Part shown: positions 19,031 to 29,500 of the stretch, piece after piece
Position numbering within the stretch: position 1 is the first letter of the stretch
How the letters are laid out: each line of letters opens with the position of its first letter
Assembly (NCBI GenBank): GCA_030998225.1
Contig: JAPYXD010000698.1
Span: forward strand, 2,893,001 to 2,957,000
Length of the DNA: 64,000 nt
Origin: Diplolepis rosae
Taxonomy: Eukaryota > Arthropoda > Insecta > Hymenoptera > Diplolepididae
Direction: 5' to 3'
Made by a program: the position numbers and the translations under genes
The notes under the pieces: model-generated
Databases searched by the model: none
What the model saw: the letters and a program-made list of their open reading frames with translations, nothing else
What the model was told of the DNA's origin: nothing

Positions 19031-19249
19031 TAATTCTTTAACACTGCATGCTAACCTTGACAGCACGAGCTTGACAGCTTATTAAGATAATTAAAAAATG
19101 ATTAGAGGTGGTAGCGTAGCGAGGGCGGTATCCACACGAGTCAAATCGCCACCATGTCGCTCGAAGTACACATGACGTTTTGTGTCCAAATTGGTGGAAA
19201 AAGTTGCATTGCGTGCGAGCGCGTAGTTAACCGCGGGCAGTCAAGTGTC

Positions 19250-19332
19250 GGGCGGTATGAACATTTTGCCCGTTGAAGCGGGCAGTATGAACATTTCGCC
19301 CGTTGAAGCGGGTGGTATGAACATTTCACACG
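19250..19332. repeat. 30-bp minisatellite, about 2.8 copies
   Basis: Three consecutive units of the type GGCGGTATGAACATTT then CGCCCGTTGAAGCG, the last diverging after 24 bases. Lies in the hAT-like remnant, in a stretch absent from the paralogous copy at 24.5-25.3 kb. Confidence 0.7.
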
Positions 19333-19751
19333 ATTTTGACGCAGAGGCGCAATTGACTGCATGCCGCTCTACGCGAAAGCATGCAATGCGACTTTTTCCT
19401 CCCGTTTGGATACAAAATAATATTACAAATTGAGCATTTTGAAACTGCTTCATTTTCAACTTTTAACCGCTCAAACTTCAGTTCTTCCCAAGGGATTTTT
19501 TGTCCATTTTTATTTCCAACCTTTGATTCACTCATTTTTAAAATCTTATTATAGAAAGAATACTTTACTTAATCTCGCACTTAATGCATTCCAGAATAAG
19601 GATTAAGTGGTTATATTATGCTTTTTTCCCTCACCCTCTTGCCTCCTCAGAAGTCCGCCATTGTTTACGTTTATTACATTGTTTACGTATAATACGTAAA
19701 TTACGTATTATACCTATAAAACTTCGAGTTACACATAACCGTGCAACCCTG

Positions 19752-20393
19752 GCGACACTGGTCACGCGTAGTCTATTTCAGTCGATTTTTTCATACTATT
19801 GTCAAAGACGTCCGTTCAATACAGTCAAATACAGTTTAATATGTCACTTTGACGTTACTCGCACTTAAAGCCTTCTATTTCTGTTTATCTTAATTAGTAT
19901 ATTAGAGAGTCTAATCACGAAAAAATTTATTTGGGAATTTCTAGTCTGTTATACAAACTTGTTTGTAAGTTCAATTACATTTTCAGTAAAATTTAATACA
20001 ACTGCACAGCTGCAGTTGAATGATTAAAAACTTCAAATTTATTTTTAGTTGCTATCAAAGTCTTTCGATCACTGTGCATACAAAAATCAAAGACGACTAA
20101 GAAGTAAGCAAACAAAAGCGAATAAACGTTTTTGGGAATAATTGTATTATTGATTATCTTGAATTCATTTCTTTGATTGTATATATATGTATTTGTAAAC
20201 ATTTTAAACTTCAGATATTGACAGTTTCTGATGTAATCGACTTTATGAATTTCAATGATCAAATTATTTGGACTAAAAAAATTATAAGAGTAGAAAAATG
20301 TGCAGTTTCAGCATAATACGGTCTACTAGATGCTATTTTTTTTATAAATTACTGTTTCAGATTACTAGTAGAATTTAATAAAAATACGCAAAA
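19752..20393. other. Upstream region of the HIG1-domain gene
   Basis: No gene seen. TACTGTTTCAG ending at 20360 is a possible 5' UTR splice acceptor 34 bases before the HIGD2A start codon. The rest is AT-rich without recognised motifs. Confidence 0.35.
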
Positions 20394-20810
20394 ATGTCTG
20401 AAGATAATATGGATTTTCTTCAAAAGCCAGTACCACCTTTAAGGACTCGGTTGGTCGAAAGGTTCAAGAGTCAGCCTTTTATAGTTATTGGTAAGGTTTT
20501 ATTAGTGCAACTGGCATATATGCAGCAATAGAATGATTAAGAAAACAATATACATTGCTTTTTTTATCAAATTATGCAGAATATTTTGTTCATTCTTAAT
20601 TTCCTATCTAAAGGCTGGCTTGGAGCATTTGGTTCCCTTGCTTATGGTGCTTATAGATACAAGACAAGAGGTCCTTCAACAAAGATAAGCGTTTTTGTAA
20701 TTCAACTACGAGTCCTCACACAAGGAGCAATAGTAGGTAGTCTCTTCGTAGGGATGCTTCATCACATTTATTCTCAATATAATGCAAAACAAAATGAAGT
20801 AAAAAAGTAA
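20394..20810 (+). CDS. HIGD2A: HIG1 domain family member 2A-like, respiratory-chain assembly factor
   Basis: Two exons, 20394-20490 and 20614-20810, 294 nt (97 aa), joined at a split Gly codon (G|GC) with GTAAGG donor and TCTAAAG acceptor. The start ATG (MSEDNMDFLQKP) is the first in frame after CGCAAAA. After a short hydrophilic N-terminus come two predicted membrane segments: WLGAFGSLAYGAYRY and VLTQGAIVGSLFVGMLHHIY. The IQLRVLTQG stretch between them fits the conserved (I/V)HxRVxAQG motif of the HIG1/Rcf1 family, which acts in the inner mitochondrial membrane in complex IV and supercomplex assembly. HIGD2A-type proteins are about 100-110 aa, so the gene is complete. Confidence 0.93.
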
Positions 20811-21420
20811 TGAATTCCTAAGAATTTGTAAATAATATTACACATTTTTATGCTTGTCTTAAGCAATTGAATATATATTTTAAGGACACGTGATACATAG
20901 GAGATAAGCAAATTTTATTGATTTTAGGTTTCTACATGTTTTTGTCTAAAGTACATAAAATTTTCTTTTCAAAATTTGGGGAATGGTAGTAAAGATAAAA
21001 GTGGACGTAGAAAGACTATTTTTGGTTTCAAAATTAGAAACAAGTTTAATTTTAGCAGTATACATCGAAAACTTTTTTTCAATTTTGAAGCTAAAAGTAA
21101 TCTACCTATGTTTTGAACATAAAATTTTATGTATTTTGTGCACAAACATGTACAAACGGGACTAAATTGTTTACATGAACTTGCTACTTCTCTCAAGTAT
21201 GACATGCCCTTAAATATGTTTCTTGATTAAGATTATATATTTTGTCACTAGAAATGTGGTTAACATTTGTTTGAGATGTATTTAAACGTGTACATATAAA
21301 TTTATTTTAAATAGTTATTCGCGCTCATGTGCACTGAGTCGACACTCCTTTGATTGTATTAAGATGTACATATTAACACATTTTATGTAAAATATATGTA
21401 TATTTAACCAGAAATAAAAG
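20811..21420 (+). other. Probable 3' UTR of HIGD2A containing a foldback element
   Basis: A foldback repeat (20884-21212) lies just past the stop codon. The first convincing AATAAA found is at 21413-21418, so the transcript may include the foldback unless an earlier variant signal is used. Confidence 0.45.
20884..21212. mobile_element. Foldback element, ACGTCC family
   Basis: Begins AAGGACACGTGATACATAGG and ends in a diverged inverted copy (CTCAAGTATGACATGCCCTT). The arms carry TACATGTTTNTGTNTAAAGTACATAAAATTTT-like sequence and an inner AGACTAxTTTTGGTTTCAAAATT pair. Relatives are at 27740-28073 and, as arms of a larger structure, at 44150-46625. Confidence 0.65.
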
Positions 21421-21454
21421 GATTTTAGAAAATTCTGTAAAATTTTCATTTATT

Positions 21455-21700
21455 TATTGAACCGTGTACTTTGTCTAGAGGTGTTAAATCGCACGATCTT
21501 GGCGGCCAATTGTAATCGCCGTTTCAAGAAATCACTCGGCCTGGAAACTTTTCAGGCAAAAGACCGGTGATTTCGCTCTAGTCTCCATGATTTCGCTACT
21601 TGTGTGGCACGTAGCGCCGTCTTGTTCGAAATAAACATCGTCCACATTCATATCTTCCAATCTGGCCATAAAATTCGGTCTGGAGTCGTTTTCGAAAAGT
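21455..21700 (-). pseudogene. IS630/Tc1-mariner-type transposase, C-terminal fragment, broken
   Basis: Minus-strand reading gives RPNFMARLEDMNVDDVYF then EQDGATCHTSSEI, and in another frame NGDYNWPPRSCDLTPLD. These are the second and third catalytic-Asp regions of IS630/mariner-like transposases. One frameshift and one in-frame stop separate them, and the sequence ends before the usual FFLWGY. The other end is cut by the repeat at 21705. Confidence 0.78.
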
Positions 21701-21704
21701 CTAC

Positions 21705-21965
21705 CCTAACGGACCCGGTTGAGAGAATGGTCAGAGAATACTCTGACTGTTCTTTAATTGTTTTCAGACCATTCTCTGACCTCGCATTATTATGGCTAAG
21801 AACTGTAAAAAAAACATTTAAAGCATTGAAATTATGGTTCTACGATCAAATTTGAATTAGCAGGTGTAGGAATAAATACAATAATTTTATTTTTCATTGA
21901 TAAAAACTAGAAAAACATTATATACCTATCATTAAAGGCAGTGCAGTGGTTCGTAATTGAAGCGT
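21705..21965. mobile_element. Single arm of the CCCTAGCG foldback family
   Basis: CCCTAACGGACCCGGTTGAG through GGCAGTGCAGTGGTTCGTAA matches one arm of the 45573-46108 element in order and spacing. The second arm is missing, so this is a half copy from deletion or abortive transposition. Confidence 0.7.
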
Positions 21966-22177
21966 ATACTGTTCCATTTTTATTACTGGCATAGTTTTTA
22001 GTTGTCATTTGTCAAAAAATTACACCTCTTATTATGACAGCTGCCGAAATAGCGGAATATTCAAAATTAAACCTCCAGTTGAAAAACCTCGTATTATATT
22101 TAACCGGCTGTCAAATATATTTCAGTTGGTACGGTTGGTACTATTGTTTTCCAAGCGGACATTTTGTTAAGGCTTGT

Positions 22178-22315
22178 ATTGTAAACTTACCGGTGTGTCC
22201 TCCTTTAACCTACAGTCTCGTCTTTTACTAGTTAATTATTTAATAATAATAATAATTACTAATAATGATTTACTAGTTTAACAGGTTAAAAGAGGACACA
22301 CTGGTAAATTTACAA
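22178..22315. mobile_element. Short foldback, 138 bp (TTGTAAACTTACC type)
   Basis: Arms of about 33 bp: TTGTAAACTTACCGGTGTGT and its inverted counterpart ending AAATTTACAA, with a shared TCCTCCTTTAAC core. A diverged relative lies at 33928-34012. Confidence 0.65.
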
Positions 22316-22548
22316 CACTCTTATTGTCTAATGTCTATAAATATTTGCGCGACAATAAGTGCTATATTGGGTAAAATTGTGATGGATATTTTAATATTGA
22401 CATTGTAAAAGTTCAAGCATGTCATAACTTATATAAGCATTATATAGTAGTTCTCTGACAGAGCAGGATATTCACATATACGATAACCTCTGTAATTTTT
22501 TATTTTTAATAATTAAATAATATTTATAAACTCTTTACGTCTTTATAG

Positions 22549-22761
22549 CATAGAGATATTACAGATAGAGGAGACAAGCCAAAGGCCGCTGTTTCAGTCT
22601 GCAAACTCGGTGAGAGCGAAAGAGAGAGACGATGGGAGGTTTTTTCTGCCTTTGTCTACGCGTACCGCGTTAGAGAGAAACAGCCTAACCCTCCATATCA
22701 CTCTCGCCCGAGCTGACAGGTTTCAGACTGGCTTGTCTCCTCTATCTGTAATATCTCTATG
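22549..22761. mobile_element. MITE with 8-bp TSD (CATAGAG family), copy 1
   Basis: Ends are inverted repeats CATAGAGATATTACAGATAG, over about 32 bp. Flanks CTTTATAG and CTTTGTAG are an 8-bp duplication with one mismatch. Internally it matches copy 2 at 28889-29112. An 8-bp duplication fits the hAT or P superfamilies. Confidence 0.82.
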
Positions 22762-22769
22762 CTTTGTAG

Positions 22770-23324
22770 ATAGTATTAGTCTGTGCGTTAAACGATTTGC
22801 AATTGATTTTTCGAATTTTGATTCATATAGTCTGATTTTGTGTATTAGTAGCATTGTCTTCACCAAATTTACCGGTAAATTCACAATAAGAGATGGGTTG
22901 TGACGCGTCACTCAAGGTTTTTTTTACATAAAATAAATGGTTTTATACATGAAATAAAATACGCGTTTTAAATAATTTACCCCTCCTTACATAAAAAATA
23001 CATTGTGTAAAAAACTAAGGACGTAATATACGTAGTAAGATATATGTAGAAAACCATGTAATATACGTGATTTATTATAGGCACCGTGCGTGACTGCAGC
23101 GCCATAGCATGAGTGAACTAAAGGAGGCTGTTAGAGAACTTTTACAATGTATTATAATGGGACTTCGTTATAAAAATGTTTATTATCAATAAAAAAACAA
23201 ACAAAAAAACAATTTGATTGACTTTAAAATTCGATTGTTTTTCCTTGTGAAGTATTTGTGTGAAATCAGCAGTAAAAAGCAAGTATCTTCCATAATAAAA
23301 ATGATATAGAAACCTGTAAATATA
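22770..23324. other. AT-rich sequence without a gene
   Basis: Contains scattered TACGTA/ACATAAAA motifs (22920-23080) like those bordering the hAT-like remnant at 18760-18830, so it may be old debris of that family. 23186-23324 resembles a decayed THAP second exon in the minus direction. Confidence 0.3.
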
Positions 23325-24003
23325 AGGTTAAGGTAGTTGTCGTGCCAAAAATCAGTCTCTGGAAAAAGAAGTTTTTCTATGATTTCAAGACCTGAAATTA
23401 TATTATCAGCCGTGTCATATGTAAGGAAAGACACTCTTTTTAATGAAAAAATTTAAAAATTACGAAAAATAATTTTTTAATAATGTTTTTTGTAATAGGA
23501 TTTTTCCTTACTATCGCTTCTTACCAATTTTTTAAAAATGATTGAAGTTTCTTAAATCATTGCTTATTTTTTCGGGGAAAATATTCTCTACAACTTCACC
23601 GTTTCCAATTTTTGAAAATAAATTCTTTAATGGCTGAAATAATTAAAAATCAATTTTCCAAAACAAAATTTTTATAAACAAATTGCTGTATTTGATAATA
23701 ATTGATTTATTTTCAAAAATTGGAAACGGTTAAGTTGTAGAGAATATTTCCCCCAAAAAAATAAGCTATGATTTAAGAAACTTCAGTCATTCTCAAAAAA
23801 TTGGTAAGAAGCGATAGTAAAGAAATATCCTATTATAAAAAACATTATTAAAATATTATTTTTCGTAATTTTTAAATTTTTTCATTAAAAAGAGTGTCTT
23901 TTCTTACATATGACATGGCTGATAATATAATTCTCAATCTTGAAATCATAGAAAAACTTCTATTTCCAGAGACTGTTTTTTGGCATGACGACTACCTTAA
24001 GTT
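23325..24003. mobile_element. Foldback element, about 680 bp
   Basis: Arms of about 335 bp meet near 23660-23680. The left arm starts TTAAGGTAGTTGTCGTGCCA and the right arm ends with its inverted, slightly diverged copy. It sits inside a decayed THAP-domain sequence and has no coding capacity. Confidence 0.75.
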
Positions 24004-24198
24004 AATGACAGATCAAAACAGACTAGAAAAATAATAAAGAATTAAATTGTAATTTCATGATGACACTTTTAGGTACTTGTTGAGTAAATAAATATTAATT
24101 GTTTATTTTCAGATTCAAATTCATCATGGATATAATTATTAAAACAGGTTTTCAATCAATTAAACATACAATAGAATTTCAACCACAAGCCTTCTTAC

Positions 24199-24321
24199 TG
24201 CAGCTACCCACTTATTCCTTTGATTTATTTTCCACTTAGACGTTGGAAATTTATAAAATTTACACTCACTTTTCCTGCTTGTATTTTTACAATTCACAAC
24301 ACAACAACTTCGGTGGCTCAT
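24199..24321 (-). pseudogene. THAP zinc-finger first exon of a P-like element or THAP gene, remnant
   Basis: ATG at 24321 followed by 41 codons reading MSHRSCCVVNCKN, CKFYKFPTS and NKWVAA, then a GTAAGA donor. The C-x4-C pair, the FYKFP and the tryptophan match the first half of the THAP DNA-binding domain. The second half (CS-x-HF) should follow after an intron. A weak match (ISHKYFTRKN, Cys lost) lies at about 23250, but the 679-bp foldback sits between, so this copy is probably dead. Confidence 0.6.
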
Positions 24322-24534
24322 TTCAGCTATATTTTTTTAATTAAAACAAAATTTAGATATGCACATGTATTTTGATTGCTTGGAAATATAAAACAGCCTC
24401 CTTTAACGCCTAAATTATCCACTTCGTGCGCTGGCGTCGATTTAACTCTCCCTACCATGACTTCGCACGGTGCCTATACGTACCCATTTCTGTTCACAAC
24501 ACTAGGAAACTTAAATATGTATATGTACGTATTT

Positions 24535-25320
24535 AATGTAAACAATGCAATAAACGTGAAAAGTGGCGGATGTCTGAGGAGGCAGAAGGGTGAGGGAAAA
24601 AGGCATAATATAACCTCACTTATTCCTTATTCCGGAATGCATTAAGTGCGAGATTAAGTAAATTATTCTTTATATAATAAGATTTTAAAAAAGAGTGAAT
24701 CAAAAGTTGGAAGTAAAAAGGGACAAAAAATTCCTTGGGAAGAACTGAAGTTTGAGCGGTTGAAAGTTGGAAATGAAGCAGTTTCAAAATGCTCAATTTG
24801 TAATATTATTTTTTAAAATACCAGCTACAACCGTCTTCTAGCTCACGGGTATGTAAATATTATTGATCCTTCGTTAATATAAATGATTATATTTAATTTT
24901 TAAAATCATCTGACTTTGTATTTCTTTTAATTTAAGAAACAGCTGCAAACCAAGACTCTCTGTAAGTTCGCCACTGAAAAGGCGTTAAGTAAGTTGATTT
25001 CAATCATACCTAATGCTGTTAAATCCTAATTGTGAAATTATGAAATTACCTATGATTCCTTAATCTCTCTCCAGCCGTATTTGACAACACTCGCTGACAC
25101 CAGGGACAAAAAGCATAATTTTTGCCATTTTATCTTCTTAAAATAAAATTTAATTCCTCCCAAAAAGAATTTCTGCGACTGCCACCTCTAATCATTTTTT
25201 AAATATCTTAATAAGCTGTCAAGTTCGTGCTGTCCAGCTTAGCATGCAGTGTTAAAGAATTAGGTTACATATGTTTATTTTCTATATAAGCGCAGTCGCC
25301 ATCTTGAAATGTATACGAAG
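24535..25320. mobile_element. Second, inverted copy of the hAT-like remnant of 18.7-19.7 kb
   Basis: 24540-24815 matches 19420-19690 in reverse, including KIPWEELKFERLKV on the plus strand here, and 25190-25320 matches 18837-19110 in reverse. The middle differs. This copy lacks the 146-bp MITE and so provides its empty site. Confidence 0.7.
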
Positions 25321-25600
25321 GCGCTATGCTCCTCTAGAAAGCCACTACATGTCGCTAGCTTACTAAAAAAGTAACCAGATTTGTTGCTAAATAAGTTTCT
25401 TATTGGGAGTTTAAAATTAGCATGCGACACCACCGGCCGCAACATAAACCAATAATAATGTCCGACAGTGGTATACATTCATTAACGTTGACATATGGAA
25501 ATTTAATATTATTCTGCCAATAAACTTAATAAAAGTGTTTTTAAAAGAGCATATATCTTGTGGCCTATCTATCTTAATTCATTCCTCTTGAGTTTTCAAA

Positions 25601-25861
25601 ATGGAATTTTCACCTCAACAGCGAAAATCGGAGTGCAGAACAAAATGTTGTGACTCGAGAATGAACAAAAATAAGAACTTAAGTTTTCATGAAGTGCCAG
25701 AGAGTGGAATTAATATTGAAATCAAAAATCTGTTCGGAAGCCTTGAAATTGTCGACAAAAGAGCAGAGTGGCTTAGAAGATTAAAAATAAAAGATCAGAG
25801 CAAGCAAGTGGTAATTTGCTCAAAGCACTTCGGTCCAGATAATTATTGTTCAAATCGTTGA
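25601..25861 (+). pseudogene. THAP-domain N-terminus of a P-like transposase, truncated
   Basis: 86 codons beginning MEFSPQQRKSECRTKCC, with LSFHEVP, EWLRRLK and VVICSKHF. This is the THAP signature: paired Cys, conserved W and a C-x2-H pair. The frame stops soon after the CSKHF motif, and no transposase catalytic region follows. A shorter remnant beginning MEFSPKHRKGK is at 46838. Confidence 0.7.
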
Positions 25862-25921
25862 TTTTTAGTGTGCCAGTAATTGTGTGTGGCCCTGACGTTA
25901 ATGCACTTGTTTGAAGACATA

Positions 25922-27232
25922 ACCACCGTGAAGTTAGCACCCCGACTATGAAAATTTCGATTTTTTTTTTATGGAATCGTTTGGTGGTCGTTTGGTGGCG
26001 TTTGGTAGTCTACTTTTGTCGTTTGGTGGTCAAAATTGAAAAAGTTATAAGGTTTTCAAAATTGGGGTGCTAACTTCACGCTGCACCCCATATTTTGGAA
26101 TTTTTTAAAAATTCCTTTTTTAATCGTTTGGTGGTCTCTCATTATTCTATGCATACAGAGCTACAGTATATCATTTAAAGTTATTAATAAGGGATCGTTT
26201 ACACGCTTTTTGGAAAATGTATCGTCTTTTCACTCTACCACTTGTATATTTAAGTGGTAGAGCGAGAAGAAGATATATTTTCCTAAAAGCGTGTAAACGA
26301 TCCCTTAAAATAATAATTAGTATTCAGATTCGACTCAATGATTGATAAAAAGATGTAAAATGTTCAGCCGATGAAGCTAAGTAGGTTTACATATATTCTA
26401 ATGCAGTAAAAGGAACTAATGTTTTGCATAGTTATCAATATATGCATTATAATCAAATAGCTGAGTGAAAGTGTTTCTCACGCCATTGAAAATTATTAAT
26501 AAAATGTGTGCCTTTTAAGTAACCTTCTGTTAGTAATTATTGGACCAAATAGCTTCTCTAGTGAGAGTCAGTTTATTTTGGATTTAAATTTCCCGCTAAG
26601 TCTAAGAGAGTTTAGGCTGGTGCAGGGACGTCTGTTGTGCGCGTGGAGCAATTACTTCACAACAATATATTTTCTCTAATATTTATTAAGGAATCAATCC
26701 AAATCGTTTAATATTGATACCAAAAAACACAAAATAAAATAACAAACACGACAAAATAACTTTGAAAAAACTATTAATAAAATGTTCTTGTAATTTTAGT
26801 ATATCATCACAATGTTATAAACTTAATAACTTTTCTAATTTTGACCATCAAACGTTGAAAATAGACTACGAAACACCACCAAACGACCACCAAACGATAT
26901 CAAAAAGAATTTTTGAAAAATTCAAAAATATGTGGTGCTACTCATGATTTTGAAAACCTTATAACTTTTTCAAATTTGACCACCAAACGACAAAATTAGA
27001 CTACCAAACACCACCAAACGACCACCAGACGATTAAAAAAGGAATTTTTAAAAAATTCCAAAATATGGGGTGCAGCGTGAAGTTAGCACCCCAATTTTGA
27101 AAACCCTATAACTTTTTCAATTTTGACCACCAAACGACAAAAGTAGACTACCAAACGCCATCAAACGACCACCAAACGATTCCATAAAAAAAATCGAAAT
27201 TTTCATAGTCGAGGTGCTAACTTCACGGTGGT
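25922..27232. mobile_element. Foldback element, 1311 bp, 9-bp TSD GAAGACATA
   Basis: Terminal repeats ACCACCGTGAAGTTAGCACC in inverted orientation. GAAGACATA lies directly on both sides (25913-25921, 27233-27241). The arms contain multiple CGTTTGGTGGT/CGTTTGGTAGT motifs, and the right arm carries a tandem re-duplication (26830-27240). A 9-bp duplication is typical of Mutator-like elements; assignment is tentative. It has no coding capacity. Confidence 0.8.
26190..26305. mobile_element. 116-bp MITE nested in the 1.3-kb foldback
   Basis: Near-perfect hairpin with ends AGGGATCGTTTACACGCTTT, flanked by TA on both sides. The TA flank would suit a Tc1/mariner-type MITE, but it is too short to be decisive. 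Confidence 0.65.
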
Positions 27233-27739
27233 GAAGACATAATGCGAACAACTCAATGCTTTCATTGCTTTTGCTAGTCACGCCACTCATTATAATTATG
27301 TCAGAATTCACCACTTTCTGACCTTCTATTAGGTTTCTTGAGGACGGTATGGCATTCGCAAATTCACACAGTGTATGTAGCTGCAGAGTTAACATTTTTT
27401 AAAAACTTAACCATTTTCATTATATGTTTTTTGTGAACTTATCCATATGCAGCTGTAGAAAAATGTATACCACTGCCGGCCATATTTGTTTCGCGACACG
27501 CGCGCCTCTTTGCCCGCGGTGGTAGTTTACATTGCCAATAATTATTGCAACAGCCTTCATTTACTTAGATTAAAATAATGACAAAATATAATACTTTTAA
27601 AAAACTTATCAATATTTGAACATCTTGGACCTATCCTAAAAAAATGCGTATTCTCTGACCACCATTTGACATTTTCCCATTGCTTCCAGCAGTGCCAGCA
27701 CAAAGACACAATACTAGATAGAGAATGCGCTTCTTAAAG

Positions 27740-28073
27740 GGGCATGTGATACTTGAGAAAAGTAGCAAGTTCATGTAAACATTTTGGTCCAGTTTTTACA
27801 TGTTTGTGCCCAAAATACATAAAATTTTGTCTCAAATTTGAGAAATGATAGGGAATATAGAAACGGACGTAGATAGACTACTTTTCGTTTCAAAATTGAA
27901 AAAAAGTTTTCCATATATATTGCAAAAATTGAACTTTTTTAAAATTTTGAAACCAAAAGTAGTCTATCTACGTCCGCTTTTATCTTTTATACCATTTCCC
28001 AAATGTTGTGTACTTTAGACACAAACATGTAGAAACTTGTAACTAATCAAATTTGTCAAACAACACGTGATAC
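27740..28073. mobile_element. Foldback element, ACGTCC family, second copy
   Basis: Starts GGGCATGTGATACTTGAG and contains an inverted pair around CGGACGTAGATAGACTACTT (27876 and about 27958). Matches 20884-21212 and the arms at 44150-46625. The right end is rearranged. Confidence 0.65.
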
Positions 28074-28176
28074 GTAGTAATTTTACAATCCTATTTGTAA
28101 TTTGGTTTTCATTGCACATTAATTCAAGTAAAATGCACTTACTTCATGAAAAATTGAAAAACGCAGTTTCTGTATA

Positions 28177-28816
28177 CAGTAAAACCTATCGTAGCCGACA
28201 CATATGGGAGACAAGTTCGGCTACCATGGGTACCAATGACATGCGATGATTGCTAGGGACTTATTACTAGCTTGGTTCAGTGCTGTGGCAACAGGTGCCC
28301 CTGTGTTTAGTAACACACGTGTACCGGCTTGTACATATTTTTTGTGTTTACTTTTGTGCAAATAGGTGAGTAAAAGTTAGTTTGAAAAATAATCAGTTCT
28401 TTTTGTTGATAATTTAAAAATTTCATGGATAAATTCAGTCAATAAAAAACTACAAAAAAAACTTAGTTCTTTTAGTGGAAAATGTATAGATGACAGTTGA
28501 GGTTATGTTGCACGACTGTTCATACATATTTAAGATCTTAATAAGTTGAAATATGATTGGTTATGAACATTCTCCAATTTTTCGAAGTTAAATTGTAATT
28601 AAATTTTATAATTCAAATATAATCATTAATTAAATTAATATATAATTTGAAATATTCATTGAAAAAGAAAATTACTAAGACGTTTTACAAAAATATGAGG
28701 ACCCTCCAAAGACGGTATTTAAGACGGCCCTGACCATGCACATTTCTCGACCAATAATGTGAAGCGTCAGAGTGGGATGTTCGTTAGGAGAGTGTCGGCT
28801 ACGATAGGTTTTACTG
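28177..28816. mobile_element. pogo-like MITE, 640 bp, TSD TA
   Basis: Perfect 25-bp inverted ends starting CAGTAAAACCTATCGTAGCC, flanked by TA on each side (28175-28176, 28817-28818). The CAGTAAAACC start plus TA target is typical of pogo/Tigger-type elements. The interior is non-coding. Confidence 0.75.
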
Positions 28817-28888
28817 TACTCCTGGAATAATCACTTGCTTCACAATTCATCTAAAAACTACAATCAAAACAAAACTACGCTGTAAACC

Positions 28889-29112
28889 CATAGAGATATT
28901 ACAGATAGAGGAGACAAGCCATAGGCCGCTCTGTAAGTGGCAACGTCAGTCTGCAAACTCGGTGAGAGCGAAAGAGAGAGACGATGGTAGGTTTTTCTGT
29001 CTTTGCCTACGCGTACCGCTTTAAAGAGAGACAGCCTAATCCTCCATATCACTCTCGCCCGAGCTGACAGGTTTCAGGCTGGCTTGTCTTCTCTATCTGT
29101 AATATCTTTATG
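28889..29112. mobile_element. MITE with 8-bp TSD (CATAGAG family), copy 2
   Basis: Same ends as 22549-22761. The flanking TGTAAACC is duplicated exactly (28881-28888, 29113-29120). 224 bp, no coding capacity. Confidence 0.88.
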
Positions 29113-29282
29113 TGTAAACCACGGAATGTCTGCATACACAAATGCACTGACATATATCGGTGACGGGAAGGCTTAACAATGTTAGTGGCGGAGGTGGCGC
29201 TATCGAACTTCACGATTTGAACTACGTAGCCAAAACTTTGTCACAGTGAAATACATTGGAGCTTGGAGGGCCTGGTTTCAAC

Positions 29283-29500
29283 TACACGGAGAAAAATGGA
29301 GTTCATAAGAATATGAACGACTAATAAAAAACAGGAATAATTACTAAAAGAGAAAAGAGAGTATTGAACAGTATAGGACTCATTCCCAAACTGCGTGATT
29401 CTCTCTTCTGCTATCTAGTAATCATTCCTATTTTTGAGTAACCACTCCTTGTTTCCCAGTAATCATTCATATTCTTCTGATCTCCATTTTTCTTCGTGTA
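29283..29500. mobile_element. Short foldback (TACACGGAGAAAAATGGAG)
   Basis: Inverted ends TACACGGAGAAAAATGGAG over about 19 bp with one mismatch; arms then diverge but keep AATATGAATGA/AGGAATxATTACT pairs. Non-coding. Confidence 0.65.

Larger units (their letters stand above)
18733..19751. mobile_element. hAT-like element remnant, TIR CAGGGTTGCA
   Basis: Ends CAGGGTTGCA (18733) and TGCAACCCTG (to 19751) are perfect 10-bp inverted repeats of hAT-like character; no matching 8-bp duplication is seen at the flanks. Inside, a minus-strand frame (19535-19326) reads KIPWEELKFERLKVENEAV then SKCSICN, like the start of a BED-type finger, followed by sequence without further homology. Parts of the element recur inverted at 24535-25320. 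It carries a nested MITE (18885-19030) and a 30-bp minisatellite. Confidence 0.6.
25401..27540 (+). mobile_element. P-like element with THAP domain, interrupted by a foldback
   Basis: The left end TATTGGGAGTTTAAAATTAG and the right end, inverted TATTGGCAATGTAAACTACC, are imperfect terminal repeats; both borders then carry GC-rich CCACCGCGGGC/CACCGGCCGC-like stretches. A THAP open frame lies at 25601-25861. A 1311-bp foldback occupies the middle. A small relative with the same ATATTGGCAA ends is at 46626-47081. No clear 8-bp duplication is seen. Confidence 0.55.
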
